The notes beneath the pieces are model-generated. The model searched no databases and was not told the DNA's origin. It saw only the letters and a program-made list of their open reading frames with translations. A DNA stretch of 64,000 nucleotides from Dicyema japonicum (taxonomy: Eukaryota; Dicyemida; Rhombozoa; Dicyemidae): assembly GCA_011109175.1 (NCBI GenBank), contig RDEW01000002.1, positions 1,120,676-1,184,675 of the forward strand, written 5' to 3'. Below are positions 24,225 through 35,889 of the stretch, in pieces (the stretch's first letter is position 1; each line of letters opens with the position of its first letter). The translations under genes and the position numbers were made by a program.

Positions 24225-25085
24225 TGAGCCAATGCCGGTAAAGAATACGAATAAGACATAGTGCAATAGAGATGTCGTCACCACCTCAACCAAAAAATAC
24301 CGACTTCTCCGTTCACTCTGGGAACTTTCAATTGCAGAGGACTTAAACAACCTCACAAGAAACACCAACTGGTATGCGACCTAGCCACAAGAAGAGAATA
24401 GAACTAAACACAAGGTTTAGAATATACAAAGCTATTGTCATCCCGGTATTAATCTAAAACTCTCGGATTTGGAGAATCTCTAAACGGGAGATGGACCGTC
24501 TTGATTCTTTCCACAGAGCACGGCTCAAATCGGTAATCAAGATTAACTGGCCTATGAAGATCTCTGATGCAAACCTTTATAATAAATGCAAATACGGCGT
24601 GCTGTAAGATGATATTTTCAATCAAGACGTCTAAATGACCAGGTCACCGCAAATTTCACATTGGTCAACTACTTCGCACACACAAGAGCCGGATTTCGCG
24701 GAAGACCGAGAATGACACTTCCGACTATCTTGAACGAATACCTATCGGCGATTGGTATGAGACTAACTTCGGCGGACGATCTGGACTACCTAAGAGAAAT
24801 AGTGCGCATCATGGTCGAGGTTGACGGAGAGGATGATTAGGAATACGGCACAAGGGAAACTTAACTAATTTATGTTTTCTCGGGAGTGCTTTTAATAATA
24901 ATAATGCCGCTCCCGAGGATCTCCGAGCCTTGACTAGATTGAGTATCCAATCTCTCGGAAACCACCTCTGGCAATAGTCCTGTTCCCACTAAAGTTTTGA
25001 ATTTTACTTATTTTTAAAACAAATCATATTTGAAACATTTGAGACCATTAGCTTTTATACAAACAATTTGTTATGCCGAATATCG
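24225..25085 (+). mobile_element. RTE-type LINE fragment (copy B)
   Basis: Heavily decayed. It retains FRGRPRMTLPTILNEYL-like coding (about 24,690-24,750) and a 3' end (24,900-25,085) that matches the end of copy A almost base for base (GAGGATCTCCGAGCCTTGAC, ATTTGAAACATTTGAGACCA). So it belongs to the same subfamily. Confidence 0.6.
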
Positions 25086-25455
25086 AGTAGAACATGAAAG
25101 GCCACGTGGTGCCAACAATATTGTGATGACACTTGATTGAAAATTTCTATTTGTTTCGTCTGCTTTCCTCTCTTCTTTTCAACTAGAGTGGCGTCATGTG
25201 ATCCACCTATCTTAAGTGGCAGCGTGTCACGAAAAAAAGTCATTTTCTCTTTTCACTCAATTGGAGGGGTTCCCAAAACAGCAAGGAATGACGTTTTTTA
25301 CTTTTATGTTGATTCTGGATGAGCTTTTGTGACATTATAAGGACTCTGTTTCTGTGACAGTGGTAACTGGATTCACTTAATTAGTTGTTAACTGTTGGGG
25401 GTTAATAATATGTATTGAGTACACTTGTGATGCATGGATTGCCAGGCTATCACTA

Positions 25456-25750
25456 TTGGCACAAACTGGAAGTATTATAAAACCGACGTCTCAGAATATT
25501 ATTGAGATAGTGAAAAAAGATACTGACATTGTTACTACAAAAATACTAAACGACCATTTAATCATGGAATACCTTACGGAACGCCATAGAGACTTCATCA
25601 AGAAGGCAAAGTCTCCTAAACATCCCCTTGGCCGGAAGTCAAACTATTTATGGACGCTTGCTCGAGATGGAAGCTTGATACGGACACCAGGATCACTTAA
25701 CTTAACCCTTGTCCTCTTTTTGTGATTTCGAGGTTAATAAAATAAATTAA
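25456..25750 (+). mobile_element. Jockey-like LINE 3' terminal fragment
   Basis: Encodes MEYLTERHRDFIKKAKSPKH then PLGRKSNYLWTLARDGSL, paralleling 11.88-12.1 kb. It is followed by ACACCAGGATCACTTAACTT and a GGTTAATAAAATAAATTAAT terminus. Confidence 0.6.
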
Positions 25751-26099
25751 TTAGAACTAATCAAAGCCATCAGTTCTTGGGCTTCAGAATACAAACTTTT
25801 GACCGATGTGCATATAACCTGTACAAGTCTTAACCAGTTTCCCTGGTCGGTTCGACCCCACATTTAATTGCGAACAAACAACAACACCAATCACTATTCT
25901 ACAAGGTCAAGAAAGATTTTAAACGGATATTAATTTTTGTAAATCTTAGCATCTCACTAATCACTACAACACTTAATTCGATTTATATTCCTTATATACA
26001 GTATGATCACTGTTTGGGGGGACCAATTTTAAAATAAGTTCCCTAAATGCTTGGGCACTCCAAAAACCGAAGGTAAATAAAGACTTTTTGGTGAGGCTT

Positions 26100-26300
26100 T
26101 TAAGAGATTTTTTGGGAACCAAAGACTCAAAGTTTATTTCCTCTTCACGGTTCATGTTGCCTTCTCAGACTGATTCAAATGCCTTCTCTATATCGATTAA
26201 GTCAAAAACGGTTTTTTCGTGTTGATTAGGTATATTAAGGGATCGAAAAAGAATTGAACTAGTCTGGTCAAATATCTTACCCCGAAGGCACGTCGTTAAG
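26100..26300 (-). mobile_element. Jockey-like RT remnant
   Basis: The stretch AACCAAAGACTCAAAGTTTA and the later TTCAAATGCCTTCTCTATAT...AATTGAACTAGTCTGGTC align in order with bases 15,790-15,895 of Jockey copy 2, where they encode the DVEKAFDSVS region and the segment before it. No open frame survives. Confidence 0.5.
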
Positions 26301-26418
26301 GTAGTTCGAATAAAATAACAGGGAATTTTATTTTATTAAAATAAATTTAATTTTTTTCTAACTGTGTGCGTTATTTTAATTTTTGATATATCATAAAATT
26401 ATAATTATTTAAATTTAG

Positions 26419-27937
26419 ATGAGCTTTGTTACCCTATTATTGTTCTACGTGCCTTTAATATTGATTGAATATGACCCAAATAAACCATTAATTCTCACTG
26501 ATTACATAAATAAAGGAGAAATTGAAATAGGGAGAGAACTCAGTGTGGTTGAACCATTTATTGGGGACAACGGAGGATACTCTGGATATTTCAGAGTAAG
26601 CGATGAATGTGAGAGAAATATGTTTTTCTGGTTTTTCAAAGCTGAGGTACGGAATCGATTATATTTAAGAATAAAAATGAGTCGGCACCTCTTCTGGTTT
26701 GGCTTCAGGGAGGTCCTGGGGCCTCGTCTCTCTACGGATTATTTGAAGAACATGGACCTTATTTTGTAGACTCAAGCAACCAAGGTACAAATAATATATA
26801 TGAAGTAAATAAACGGGAAATAGCGTGGACTAACAAATATAATGTTATTTACATTGATAATCCAGTCAAATTCATTTCATATTTGTAGGTCGGCACAGGA
26901 TTCAGTTTTTCAGACAAAAAATGTTATTTAACGAATGAAGGACAAGTCGGATTGTATTTGGCTGAGTAGAATTTTATATTATTTTGATTTATGCGTCAAT
27001 TTCTTCTCCTGTTCCCTGAACTGCGGGAAATGAACTTTATGTTACTGGCGAGTCATATGCCGGTAAATATGTCCCTTCCATGGTATATTCCATTATTCAG
27101 TTGAATAAAATCATGGAAAATCCCATAAATATTGCAGGAATGGCATTGGGGATGGTTTCAGTGATCCAGTCAATGTCAGTGATTGTCAAAGTCTTTAGAT
27201 GTTGGATTATGGAGGAGTCCTGTACTCTTGGGGACTTATTTCTTACAAGGATAAACGTAAATTTGACAGTTTAAAGGATTTGGCAGTCCAATATATTAAC
27301 GAGGATAAATATTATGAAGCCTTCCTTGTTATCATTGTTATCTCATTAGATCTTTGACTTGATGATTGATGGGGACATGACCCCCTATCCCTCCCTATTT
27401 GAAAATTCGACAGGACTGAAGAACTATTTCAATTTATATGCTGATAAAGTATGGAGGATCTCTTAATCTAGGAATCCCCGTTCATATTTTGCTGAGTTCC
27501 TCAAACAGAATTCTAGGAATATACACGTTGGTGATACACCCTTTGGGGATGGTAATGACGTGGAGAAGGCTCTTGTGGATGATATTGCCCAGTCAGTGTC
27601 ACGTGTTGTAGAATATATATTGAATAATAATGTAATAAATATGAATATTTAGATTAAATGTATGTTTTATAGTGGACAATTTGACATTATTGTTCCGTAT
27701 GCTGCCACTACGGAATTCCTGAGTAAGCTTGAATGGAAGGGAAAGGATGAGTTTACTAATTCAGAGAGGAAAATTTGGAGATCTAAAAGTGGTCTCGGAC
27801 GTGTGAATGGATATGTTCAGTCTGGGAGAAATCTGATTCAGGTTCTTGTTAGAAATGCAGGACATATGGTTCCAAGTGATCAACCACTGGCAGCATTGGA
27901 GATGATTGATAATTTTGTTAATGATTGGGGCTTTTAG
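26419..27937 (+). CDS. CPVL: CPVL-type serine carboxypeptidase (possibly decaying)
   Basis: Peptidase family S10, closest to vitellogenic carboxypeptidase-like (CPVL): a secreted or lysosomal enzyme that removes C-terminal residues. ATG 26419 opens a signal peptide (SFVTLLLFYVPLILIEY). Introns at 26647-26669 and 26865-26888 (23 and 24 nt) connect SGYFRVSDEC, PLLVWLQGGPGASSLYGLFE and IDNPVGTGFSFSD. Later come ELYVTGESYAGKYVP (nucleophile Ser), DYGGVLYSWGLISYKDKRKF, YSGQFDIIVPYAATTEFLSK (catalytic Asp) and VLVRNAGHMVPSDQPLAALE (catalytic His), ending at TAG 27935-27937. Problems: a predicted intron at 26966-26986 ends TTTTG instead of AG; 1-nt shifts are needed just before the Ser motif (about 27,025), in the GDGFSDP region (about 27,150) and after the 23-nt intron near 27,451. 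All catalytic residues remain. It is either a young pseudogene or a gene with assembly indels. Confidence 0.85.
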
Positions 27938-28229
27938 AACATTAACTCATTCTTTGGTTTTTAAATTTGTGGTTTTTGTTGAATTAGATTTTCATTTTGT
28001 AAACTTTCAATGAACAATTGACTACAAACTGTCAAAATCTAACAATTTATTAGTTCAATTGTTAATAGCTACAATTTGTACGCTTTGAGGATTGAGAGTT
28101 ACTTTCTCATGATCTCAAGCCCAAGAGCCATCGTGTCTTTCTAGGGTTTTTGATTCCGTGATCTTGCAAGATAAATTCATAAATTTATTATTAAAAGTAC
28201 TTTCACAGAACCAAAGAACGTTATATTAA
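27938..28229. other. Intergenic after the carboxypeptidase
   Basis: AT-rich 3' flank. No exon-like or repeat motif recognised. Confidence 0.3.
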
Positions 28230-28570
28230 CTAAGGTCCCGTTTGTGTCACACGTTTCAAAATCTGCTTCACTAGGCGTCTCCATCGCCCTTTGTTTTGCG
28301 CATCTGTCTGTAGATCTTCTAGGTCTTCAGATTTAAGTTTTCTTCCAATTCCATTAAGATCCTTGTTCAGAGCTACGGGTAGAGTGACTCTAGGTCTTCT
28401 GAACGATGGTTTGTTCTCATTGTTAAAGTAATTGTTCATTATTATATTTGCGTTTATATCCATTCTAAACACGAATGAATTATTATGTCTATTTCACACA
28501 TGACGAATTATCTCTTCACAATGGCGTCATTCAACGTCCGAGGATTGAAAGAATTCATAAATTATTGGGC
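28230..28570 (-). mobile_element. RTE-type LINE scraps
   Basis: Minus 28,472-28,230 reads FRRPRVTLPVALNKDLNGIG then EDLQTDAQNKGRWRRLVKQI, the C-terminal block of RTE. Immediately beside it on the plus strand (28,505-28,550) MASFNVRGLK resembles an endonuclease N-terminus. The two pieces face away from each other, so they are separate insertions or a rearrangement. Confidence 0.55.
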
Positions 28571-29189
28571 CGAATTTTCCGGAGATCTCTACAAAGATCG
28601 GCTGAAAGAAGAATTTGTTAATGTATGGTATTTTTTTTTTTGTTTCTTCAACTACACTAATTGCAAGGTGTCGAGGATTTCGAAATTTTCCATTTGAGAA
28701 AGTATTTTATGTGGAGTCCCACACAAGAAACCTCTTTTATTCCATGGCAGTTAAGACATCTGTCCTTTTGGCATCTCTTCTGTTGAGGATCACAGGTTTG
28801 AGTATTCAATTGAAAGCAATAATCTCTTTTGATAAGTACATTCATTCAGTAGTCTTTGGGGTCTTCACGCTTTGTTTTAATCGATAATGGACAAAAGTCT
28901 TTTTCATCACTGTCTCTTCCGTCATCCTAAAAGATATCTAGACATGACAAATTAGACAATGATTTTGTTAGATTATCAATTGAGTGAACTGACATAAAGT
29001 CATGAATCAGAATTCTTTGCAAAAGTGGATTAAGAAAAGAATGTTTGATGACTTTAATTTTTTTATTATTGTTTTCAAATTGGGTTTTGTCCCAATTCAT
29101 TAGTAAATTGTTACCTAACATCTAACCTGTTTGTCGATCATGTAGCTAATAATACAATGCACAAAGTCAAGATATAATCTGAGGAAGTC
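28571..29189. other. Intergenic stretch without recognised gene
   Basis: AT-rich with several short spurious ORFs on both strands. No motif or repeat identified. Confidence 0.3.
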
Positions 29190-29310
29190 ACAGTGGATCA
29201 CATGTCACCATTCAAGTAGAACAAGAGAACATAAGGAACAGATGAAATGAAACCGAATAGTCGTATGGAGAGTCAAACCAATATGTCCTAACTGCTAAGC
29301 TACCTGATAG
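29190..29310 (-). repeat. tRNA-derived SINE head, second type
   Basis: On the minus strand GGTAGCTTAGCAGTTAGGAC resembles an A box and GGTTTGACTC a B box at the spacing of a tRNA gene. It has no 7-bp acceptor pairing and no matching intact T arm. The downstream part (CATTTCATCTGTTCC...) differs from the SINE at 42.6 kb. Confidence 0.45.
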
Positions 29311-29455
29311 TTAGGGAACTAATGATCATATTATCCCAGTGGTTTCTTCAGTTGATGCCTTTCCTGTCGTAAAAGACTAATTATGTCGGATAAATAGTTA
29401 GAATAATTCCTAACATAATTTATTATTAACTAAAACAAAATTAATATTTTCCCTG

Positions 29456-29961
29456 TTAATTCCTAAAATATAATAAAAGTGAAAACCCAAATTTGATTGT
29501 CGTAAAGACATGAAGAGAAATAAATGAAACAATAACAGCAAAGGCGCCAAAAATAATAAAAATATTTTTCTTATACCCACTATAATTGGCATCATATGTT
29601 GTCTTCAAAGCAATAAAGCCAATTCCCCCAAATATAACCATAAAACTGGAAGCCAATCCCTCTATAATATATTGGTGTTGAATTCCATCACGTCTACTGA
29701 ATGTCTCCTACCAATAACAAATAATAATACAATAATCCGTCTCCCATCTCTGTCCTGTCTCACCCCCATTGCTGGAGGACCATTGGAAATGTCGTAAAAT
29801 ATGCCTGCTATTTAATCAAAAATACCAGCAACAATCAGAAAATAAACAACCATTACTACTATAAAAACATGGTAAAATTTAATATCTTCTATGAATTTAA
29901 TCTTTTTCAGTTTCAATGGAGGAACATTCAATATACTAAATAATAATGAATATGGATTCAT
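29456..29961 (-). CDS. OSTC: Oligosaccharyltransferase subunit OSTC
   Basis: OSTC (DC2) is a small ER-membrane subunit that docks the STT3A oligosaccharyltransferase on the translocon. The ATG at 29961 opens MNPYSLLFSILNVPPLKLKK, then a first membrane helix (FYHVFIVVMVVYFLIVAGIF). It continues as YDISNGPPAMG through a 21-nt intron (29805-29825), then QYIIEGLASSFMVIFGGIGF (family signature IxEGLASS and second helix), then a third helix (NIFIIFGAFAVIVSFISLHV). A 23-nt intron precedes ETFSRRDG. A possible 24-nt intron near the C-terminus leaves IKFGN and the same stop at 29456-29458. Length (~140 aa) and three helices match the family. No frame defects. The next gene upstream ends only 80 bp away. 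Confidence 0.87.
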
Positions 29962-30040
29962 TAGACACACAAAATATAGTATACGTTTTTAAATTTTAAT
30001 TTTAGAATATTTATTGTTTATTATACATTTAATAAATAAA

Positions 30041-30678
30041 TCAAATTAAAGGTAGAAGTTCCACGTGATCAGCTATAAGTTCGATTGCCCCAGCGCTACC
30101 TATGTGGTTAAAGGATTTCCTTTCTTTTATGTTCCTTATACGATTTTTGTGATCCATATATCTCAGGAGACGCTCATTTTCAGACGGCATCCAAAAAGGA
30201 TCACTTTTTTACTACACTGTAGGGGTTTTCTAAATGGCCGATATGAATGGATGTGTATTTGTATAGTATGGATTTCCCTCGACCATGGGAACTGGATATA
30301 CACTAATAATCTCTTTCCCGTATATCTGAGGTTATTAAACAAATAAGGATTCCCACTGTTACCCATACTATTCTGCTTATTTCTACATAATATTCCCGGA
30401 TTGATGATCCAAGTACACCTTTGTCCAATAACCCCCGGCAACGGGGCACCCTCTGTTTTGGACATTTTTTAATAAATTCTCTTTCAAAGCATTTTTAAGA
30501 TTCCGATGCTCCTGTGAATGAAAAGTTCTCAGAGAGATATACGTTGAGTGTTCAAAATCTAGTAAAAGACAGTATTCCAAATGAACCAATTGATATTTTA
30601 CGAATTTGGACGATAATACTGCGAACCTCCACGTGAACAGACGCACTCGGTTGTTGAGTATGAATATGCAGTAGACAT
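30041..30678 (-). CDS. Unrecognised membrane protein, spliced
   Basis: I cannot name this gene. The ATG at 30678 begins MSTAYSYSTTECVCSRGGSQ. A middle frame has NRGCPVAGGYWTKVYLDHQS. A hydrophobic segment (EISRIVWVTVGILICLITS) is a likely membrane helix, followed by VPMVEGNPYYTNTHPFISA. The last exon reads MPSENERLLRYMDHKNRIRN then GSAGAIELIADHVELLPLI with a stop at 30041-30043. The exon joins (introns near 30,590, 30,400, 30,320 and 30,220) are guesses. It lies between OSTC and IQCH on the same strand with short gaps on both sides (80 and ~330 bp), which supports a real gene. Confidence 0.42.
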
Positions 30679-31009
30679 GAGGGAATGACATTAATAGGGA
30701 GTATAATTCATTAGTAAGTAATGACAACACACTTTATATAACCACAAAAAAGTTACTATTTAACAATTAATTCCTCACCTGTTTGTCCACCAGTCATTCA
30801 GGAAGGTTCTATCATGGTTGCTGGAACAACACCGATAGGGTCTTGTCTAATTGAGCCCTGTGCCAATTTGTGGACTGTGCCTCCTACACTTTAGTGGTGT
30901 CTATGGTTGTGTTTGTAATGTAAATAATAATATTATAATGTTAATAATATTTGTTAGCCAGAATGATATTAATTTTGTGATGTATAATTTGTATAATTAA
31001 CTAATAATA

Positions 31010-34000
31010 TTATAAAATAAATACTGATATATTATTTTTCTCTATAGAACTATTAAGAGAGAATTCATCAACCAATTGCTTAAGGACTTTAATAAAGTGA
31101 TGATATGCCTTCAATAGGTCATCCTGGACTACACTAACTGATTACATTAATATATACATTAATCCAAAGTTTTCCCTATGTTGACAGTCAATTATAGTAA
31201 ACATACTACCAAGTTTATTCTAAATACTATTAAATATTAACCTTGAGGTCATATCCGAATCCATAAGCACGACATAATTTGAAGAATGTGCTGTAGTGTA
31301 CATTAGAGAAACACATGTGCATCAGGTGGTTACTACTGATTGCAAACCTTTGGGAGTTGATCTGATTATTACTATAATATACTTTCTTGGATTCTTGTGC
31401 TACTTCAGTTTCGTATGTAAATGTTTCTGTGTTTAATTTCCCGCTGCTTATGAAATCAAGCATTTTATGCTGTACCAGACAGTCGCTGTACTTCAGGCAA
31501 ATGTCCAACCCCCAAACAACTTGTTCTCCCTTAAAGTGAGAATATTCAAATATACAGTTTCAGAGTCAATAAAAGTTACAAAGTCTACGGATATATAGCC
31601 CATGACATTCTCACTCAAACATCCATCTGCTACTTTCTTGCAAAGTTCTCCAAATGTTCGATCATCTATGGAATGTTGAGGATACGAGTAAATGGGATGA
31701 CTGAATGTACTCTCAATAGCTATTTGGTCAGCAGATGATAGAATCTCCCACCTTCCATTCGGATAAATAACAATATCCACAGTCGTCACCACATAATCTG
31801 TTGAAGGGTATGCCTCAATAATTCCACCTAATTTGGTTATTAAAGCAAACTATTAGCAAAGAACAATTCAAAATAAGCTTCAATATTATCGAAGACATCA
31901 TTATTATTCAATATTGTATTCTTTTTAATAGTCTCCCATATTTCTCCATATATTTTAGTATATGATACTTCCTGCCATTATTAGCCACAATACCCAGGAC
32001 AATTGACTAGAGCGGGAATTTTTGTTGTTTGTTAGTTCATTAATTATATAATTGTAGCATTTCAGGGAGTTTATGTTGAAGACAGCTATTCCTTTGGAAT
32101 CAAAGTAATTCTCCACTTTAAATATCCATTTCTCTATATGAATGTTGGATGCTATGAGTTGACCCATTTTCTCACAAAACTAAGATACAGCAATACTTCC
32201 AACCAAGTCTCTGTTTGTTATTTGAATCGCTGAGGGAGGCGCTTCAATGCCACAATTCACGAAAAAACGCTTTGCTCCGTTCTTGGACGATATTGAGTGG
32301 GCCGTCGACAGATCACTGCTAAAGATAGGGACGTCCAAAATGTCAGCGACTTCCAGGTCGTCCTCATTGATGAATCCTGTCACAATGTAAGAGTTCTCCC
32401 CTTCTATTAGATCTTTGATCTCCCTCAAAGCATTATTACTATATTTTAAAAAGAATGATGTCGTCCATTGACAGTTCTAACAGTCACTCAATAAATACCT
32501 CCAATAATTCACTCTCCGCATTCTCGGGGACGATTACTTTGAATTTCCAGCCTTCCCTGGTATCTGATTTGAACAACTCTTTAATATTAAATAAGTTATC
32601 ATAATATTCACTCATTTCGCACGTGTACCGCACGGGGGACACATAGATTACTCTTATATTAGGATCTCCACCATTAATACGATAATACCCGCAATGTCAC
32701 AAATTCTCGATATTTGCTTACTCTGCCACAAATTAAAGTCAATATAGGATCCTCGGAATTTCTCTGAATACCCGAATGAGGGAATGTGAATGATTATGCG
32801 CTTTCTAGACTTTATTTCACCCCATTTTTCACAGAAACGCTGAAATTACAGTTCACCAACCTCTTTCCTAATATAAAAGTTTTTGAGTGCTCTTTCCCGC
32901 TTGCTTCGGGCCAACTTTTTCGCTTTAAAAGTAACACTCGATGTAAGAAGGATTGAGGCTTTGGTGAACTCAAAGTTTGATTTTCTAGATTTGAGTTCAT
33001 TCTTGTAGTGTTTTCTCCCCAAATATCCTCTCCAATATCTTTGTATGGTTACTACAGCTGCGCTAAATCCATTCTTGCTAATGAACCGTCTCCCCTAAAA
33101 GGTCATTAATCAACAAACTGGCTGATTAATGAGATCGAGAACATCCCCCTTATTTAAGCATAAATCTGCCATTTGGTGGGCTGTAATCGTAATATTGAGT
33201 CGTTGAAGGTTAGAAAATTCAGCTAATCTGCGATAATTATTGACATTTACTTGAATCCATCAATCAAAGCCAAGGGTACCGAGTATTCCTCACAGATGCC
33301 TTGTATTTTTTCCAACAAAACAAATATTCTGACAATAAAATGAAACAAACGTGTCCATGTCATCATTCCTTTTTGTGTATTTGAAATAATACATGTCGCT
33401 GTTGTAATTTGCCACCTTTCCGTCGATAACACGGAAAACGAAGGATTTTCACTTTCCGTCTTTTTCCGTGCATAAATCTCAATCCATTTCTAATTTTATA
33501 CGATTAAACAGACGTCCGTTGAATTATCCTTACTCAACTTGTTCTGCGGTTTTTGACTTTTCAGTGAATTCCTTTTCCGTGATGTCTACTATTACGACGA
33601 CATTACTGATTTTGGTTGATCTTTGATTTGCAGTTTATCAGTGACGCTGAATCTCCCCATTTTATTGTTCCTCCCTAAATAATCAGGATTGATAACCCTT
33701 CTTGTGGTCGAACTTCAACGAGATCTACATTTAGGGGTACTCGAACTCTATTTACGAACTGTTGTCTACTTTTCTTACTGTAATCAAGGAACTCTGTGGG
33801 TCCAATCTACAGTTAGCAGATTTCACTACAGGTTGGTTGAATTTATAGTTGTTTGACACCTTACTTTTGGGTTTTGGGGGAATTAATTGCTATCATTACA
33901 ATCAACTTTACTGTTTGTCTGTTTTCAGGTTTGTCATGCATAATTTTAACTTTGTAAAGAGAACTATATTGATTAATCTGCAAACTTGTCAGGTCTGATT
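31010..34000 (-). CDS. IQCH: IQCH (IQ-motif protein H), 3' half complete, 5' end lost
   Basis: IQCH is a calmodulin-binding protein needed for spermatogenesis in mammals. Read in minus order through introns of 21-24 nt: VRVPLNVDLVEVRPQE; KWIEIYARKKTES; KIQGICEEYSVPLALIDGFK; LNITITAHQMADLCLNKGD; the IQ motif VVTIQRYWRGYLGRKHYKNE; IIIHIPSFGYSEKFRGSYID; IRVIYVSPVRYTCEM; then an ATP-grasp-like stretch (ALREIKDLIEGENSYIVTGF, VADILDVPIFSSDLSTAHSI, GAKRFFVNCGIEAPPSAIQI, IEKWIFKVENYFDSKGIAVF); then GGIIEAYPSTDYVVTTVDIV, LDICLKYSDCLVQHKML and FSNVHYSTFFKLCRAYGFGY; with a stop at 31010-31012. Fixed introns include 32180-32203 and 33095-33118. One 1-nt deletion near 33,448 breaks the SDKSFVFRVIDG exon, which is in frame in the partial copies at 45 and 52 kb. 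Sequence upstream of about 34,013 no longer matches those copies, so the first exons appear to be missing here. Confidence 0.83.
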
Positions 34001-34339
34001 ATTGGAAGCCATGAACTTTTGTTTTGTTCCTCACATTTGTATGATGGCCGATTAACCTCGAATGGGTATATTTCGATTTGGTTAGTCAAACTACAGATCT
34101 GGTCGTCCACACTTCCCTAATTATAATTAAATGGTGTTTCCTTTATTTTATCATTCAATTCGTTTATTTCGTTTAGAATGCTTATTCTATCAACTTTGTC
34201 ATCTTCTTGGTTCTCTAGTGAAGTTTTGAGTTTTGACAAGTCGTTTTGAATATAATTTTATTTTTAAATTTTACTTTTATTAGTGTACTCATAATTATAT
34301 GGAAACTCGGTTTATTTAAATATTATTTATTAATATAAT

Positions 34340-34600
34340 AATTAATTTAATTGAATTGGCTCTTGCAAAAATTAGGATGGTGCAGTATAATAATTGCTGG
34401 ATTGTCCATTTCGGTCTAAAGTTTCACGTATCTACGATGCTTCTGGGATTTAAGATTGACGCCTTCATCAGTGATTCATTTGTGTCTACAATCAAACGTG
34501 ACTTCACTGAATATCCCGACAAAATCCTAACAAATGAAGTCCAGTGGTTGAGTGTCCCTGTTGTAAAAAAAACATACCAAGCACATTTCCAGTAGATTTT
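34340..34600 (+). repeat. SINE-like copy (diverged)
   Basis: TTTCACGTATCTACGATGC, then GACGCCTTCATCAGTGATTC, then CTGAATATCCCGACAAAATC, parallel to the central domain of the 42.6-kb SINE. The head (GGTGCAGTATAATAATTGC) is too diverged to call an A box. Confidence 0.5.
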
Positions 34601-34984
34601 TTATAAGGTAAAAATAAGATCTTCATATCAAAGCAAGGTTGATAATGTTCACGTGGGTAGGTCCTTAATTAAAAATACTTAAAAATGTTAAAATGATTTT
34701 TTGTGATCAAATGAGGACAATGTCATAGTCCCCAAGTATAGTTGATGGAAAAATTCAATCTCTAAAAAAGTGCTAAAATGAAAGTTCAAATCAACAAGAT
34801 GAATCACGTGCTGATCTATAACTTAAAATTGTAAAAAATTGCTGATTATATTGTTTTTCTTCACCTTCCAAACCTCTGGATCGAATGAAAATTTTGTAAA
34901 GGAATCATTAATGAATTTGATATGCAAGTTAGAGACCCACGTGAACGAAAATGATTTTCTCAGCGTCTTGGAATTTGCATCGTT

Positions 34985-35640
34985 CACGACAATGCTTACT
35001 GTTTCATAACAGATGGAGGTTGAGTTATATATGTTGCTAATTCAAGGAATTCAACACCAGTATTTCCGGGATTCACAGTAATTCGCCGTGACAGAATTGG
35101 CAAACTTGGTGGGGGTCTTCTCACAGTTTTTTGGAACGGCATTCCGTTTGAGGACTTAACTAACAGTGTCTACACTATGCTTAAAGGATATGGAAATCTT
35201 GAACTTTTGGTTACCAAAGTACGATTCCCAAGACTATCAATAATACTTGTCAACGCATATCTCCCACCGTTGAGTTCCTGCTCGTCCAGTGCGCCCAGAG
35301 TCACTCCTCTCTCATTACTGAAAGATGTGATTATCTGTGGTTACTTCAATGCGAAGCAACCACTGTGGTTGACAGGACAAACCTATGACAAAAGAGGGAA
35401 GATGATAATTGAGGACTACACAGCCTATGTATACTCAACGATCCTGCATCCCATACAAGAACACCTACTCGACGTAACAATAAGCCTTCTTCTATCGACA
35501 TCTCACTGTCATCACCGTCCTTGGCTCTTCTTATTGACTGGTCAGTAAATATGACACCAGGAGTGACCACAATCCAATATTTTTGGAGGTCAAAACGAGG
35601 TCACGGATAAAAGGACAATGTCCAACGATAACTAATTACA
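34985..35640 (+). mobile_element. Jockey-like LINE endonuclease fragment
   Basis: Plus strand: TVIRRDRIGKLGGGLLTVF, LELLVTKVRFPRLSIILVNA, and VIICGYFNAKQPLWL, where the GDLN motif is degraded to GYFN. Further on, HLLDVTISLLL corresponds to the C-terminal SPDLT-type block. No RT follows. Confidence 0.65.
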
Positions 35641-35889
35641 GCCTTGTGAATTGTGAAGATTCAATTGTATTGGATTATTAAATTTCCCACTCCTCCCTCC
35701 GTCGAATAATTAGTGAAATAGTTCAACTCGACCATAAACGCTGCGAAAAAGAACAACAGTAAAGTCTCTCGAATCCGCCAATTTTGGGTACCGGCAAAAT
35801 CTGACGGATTCGAGAATTTGGTCGAGAAACTTATTGATTTTTTATCAATTAATAATGTAGATCAAAAAAATTATTTATAAGCAGTAAGT

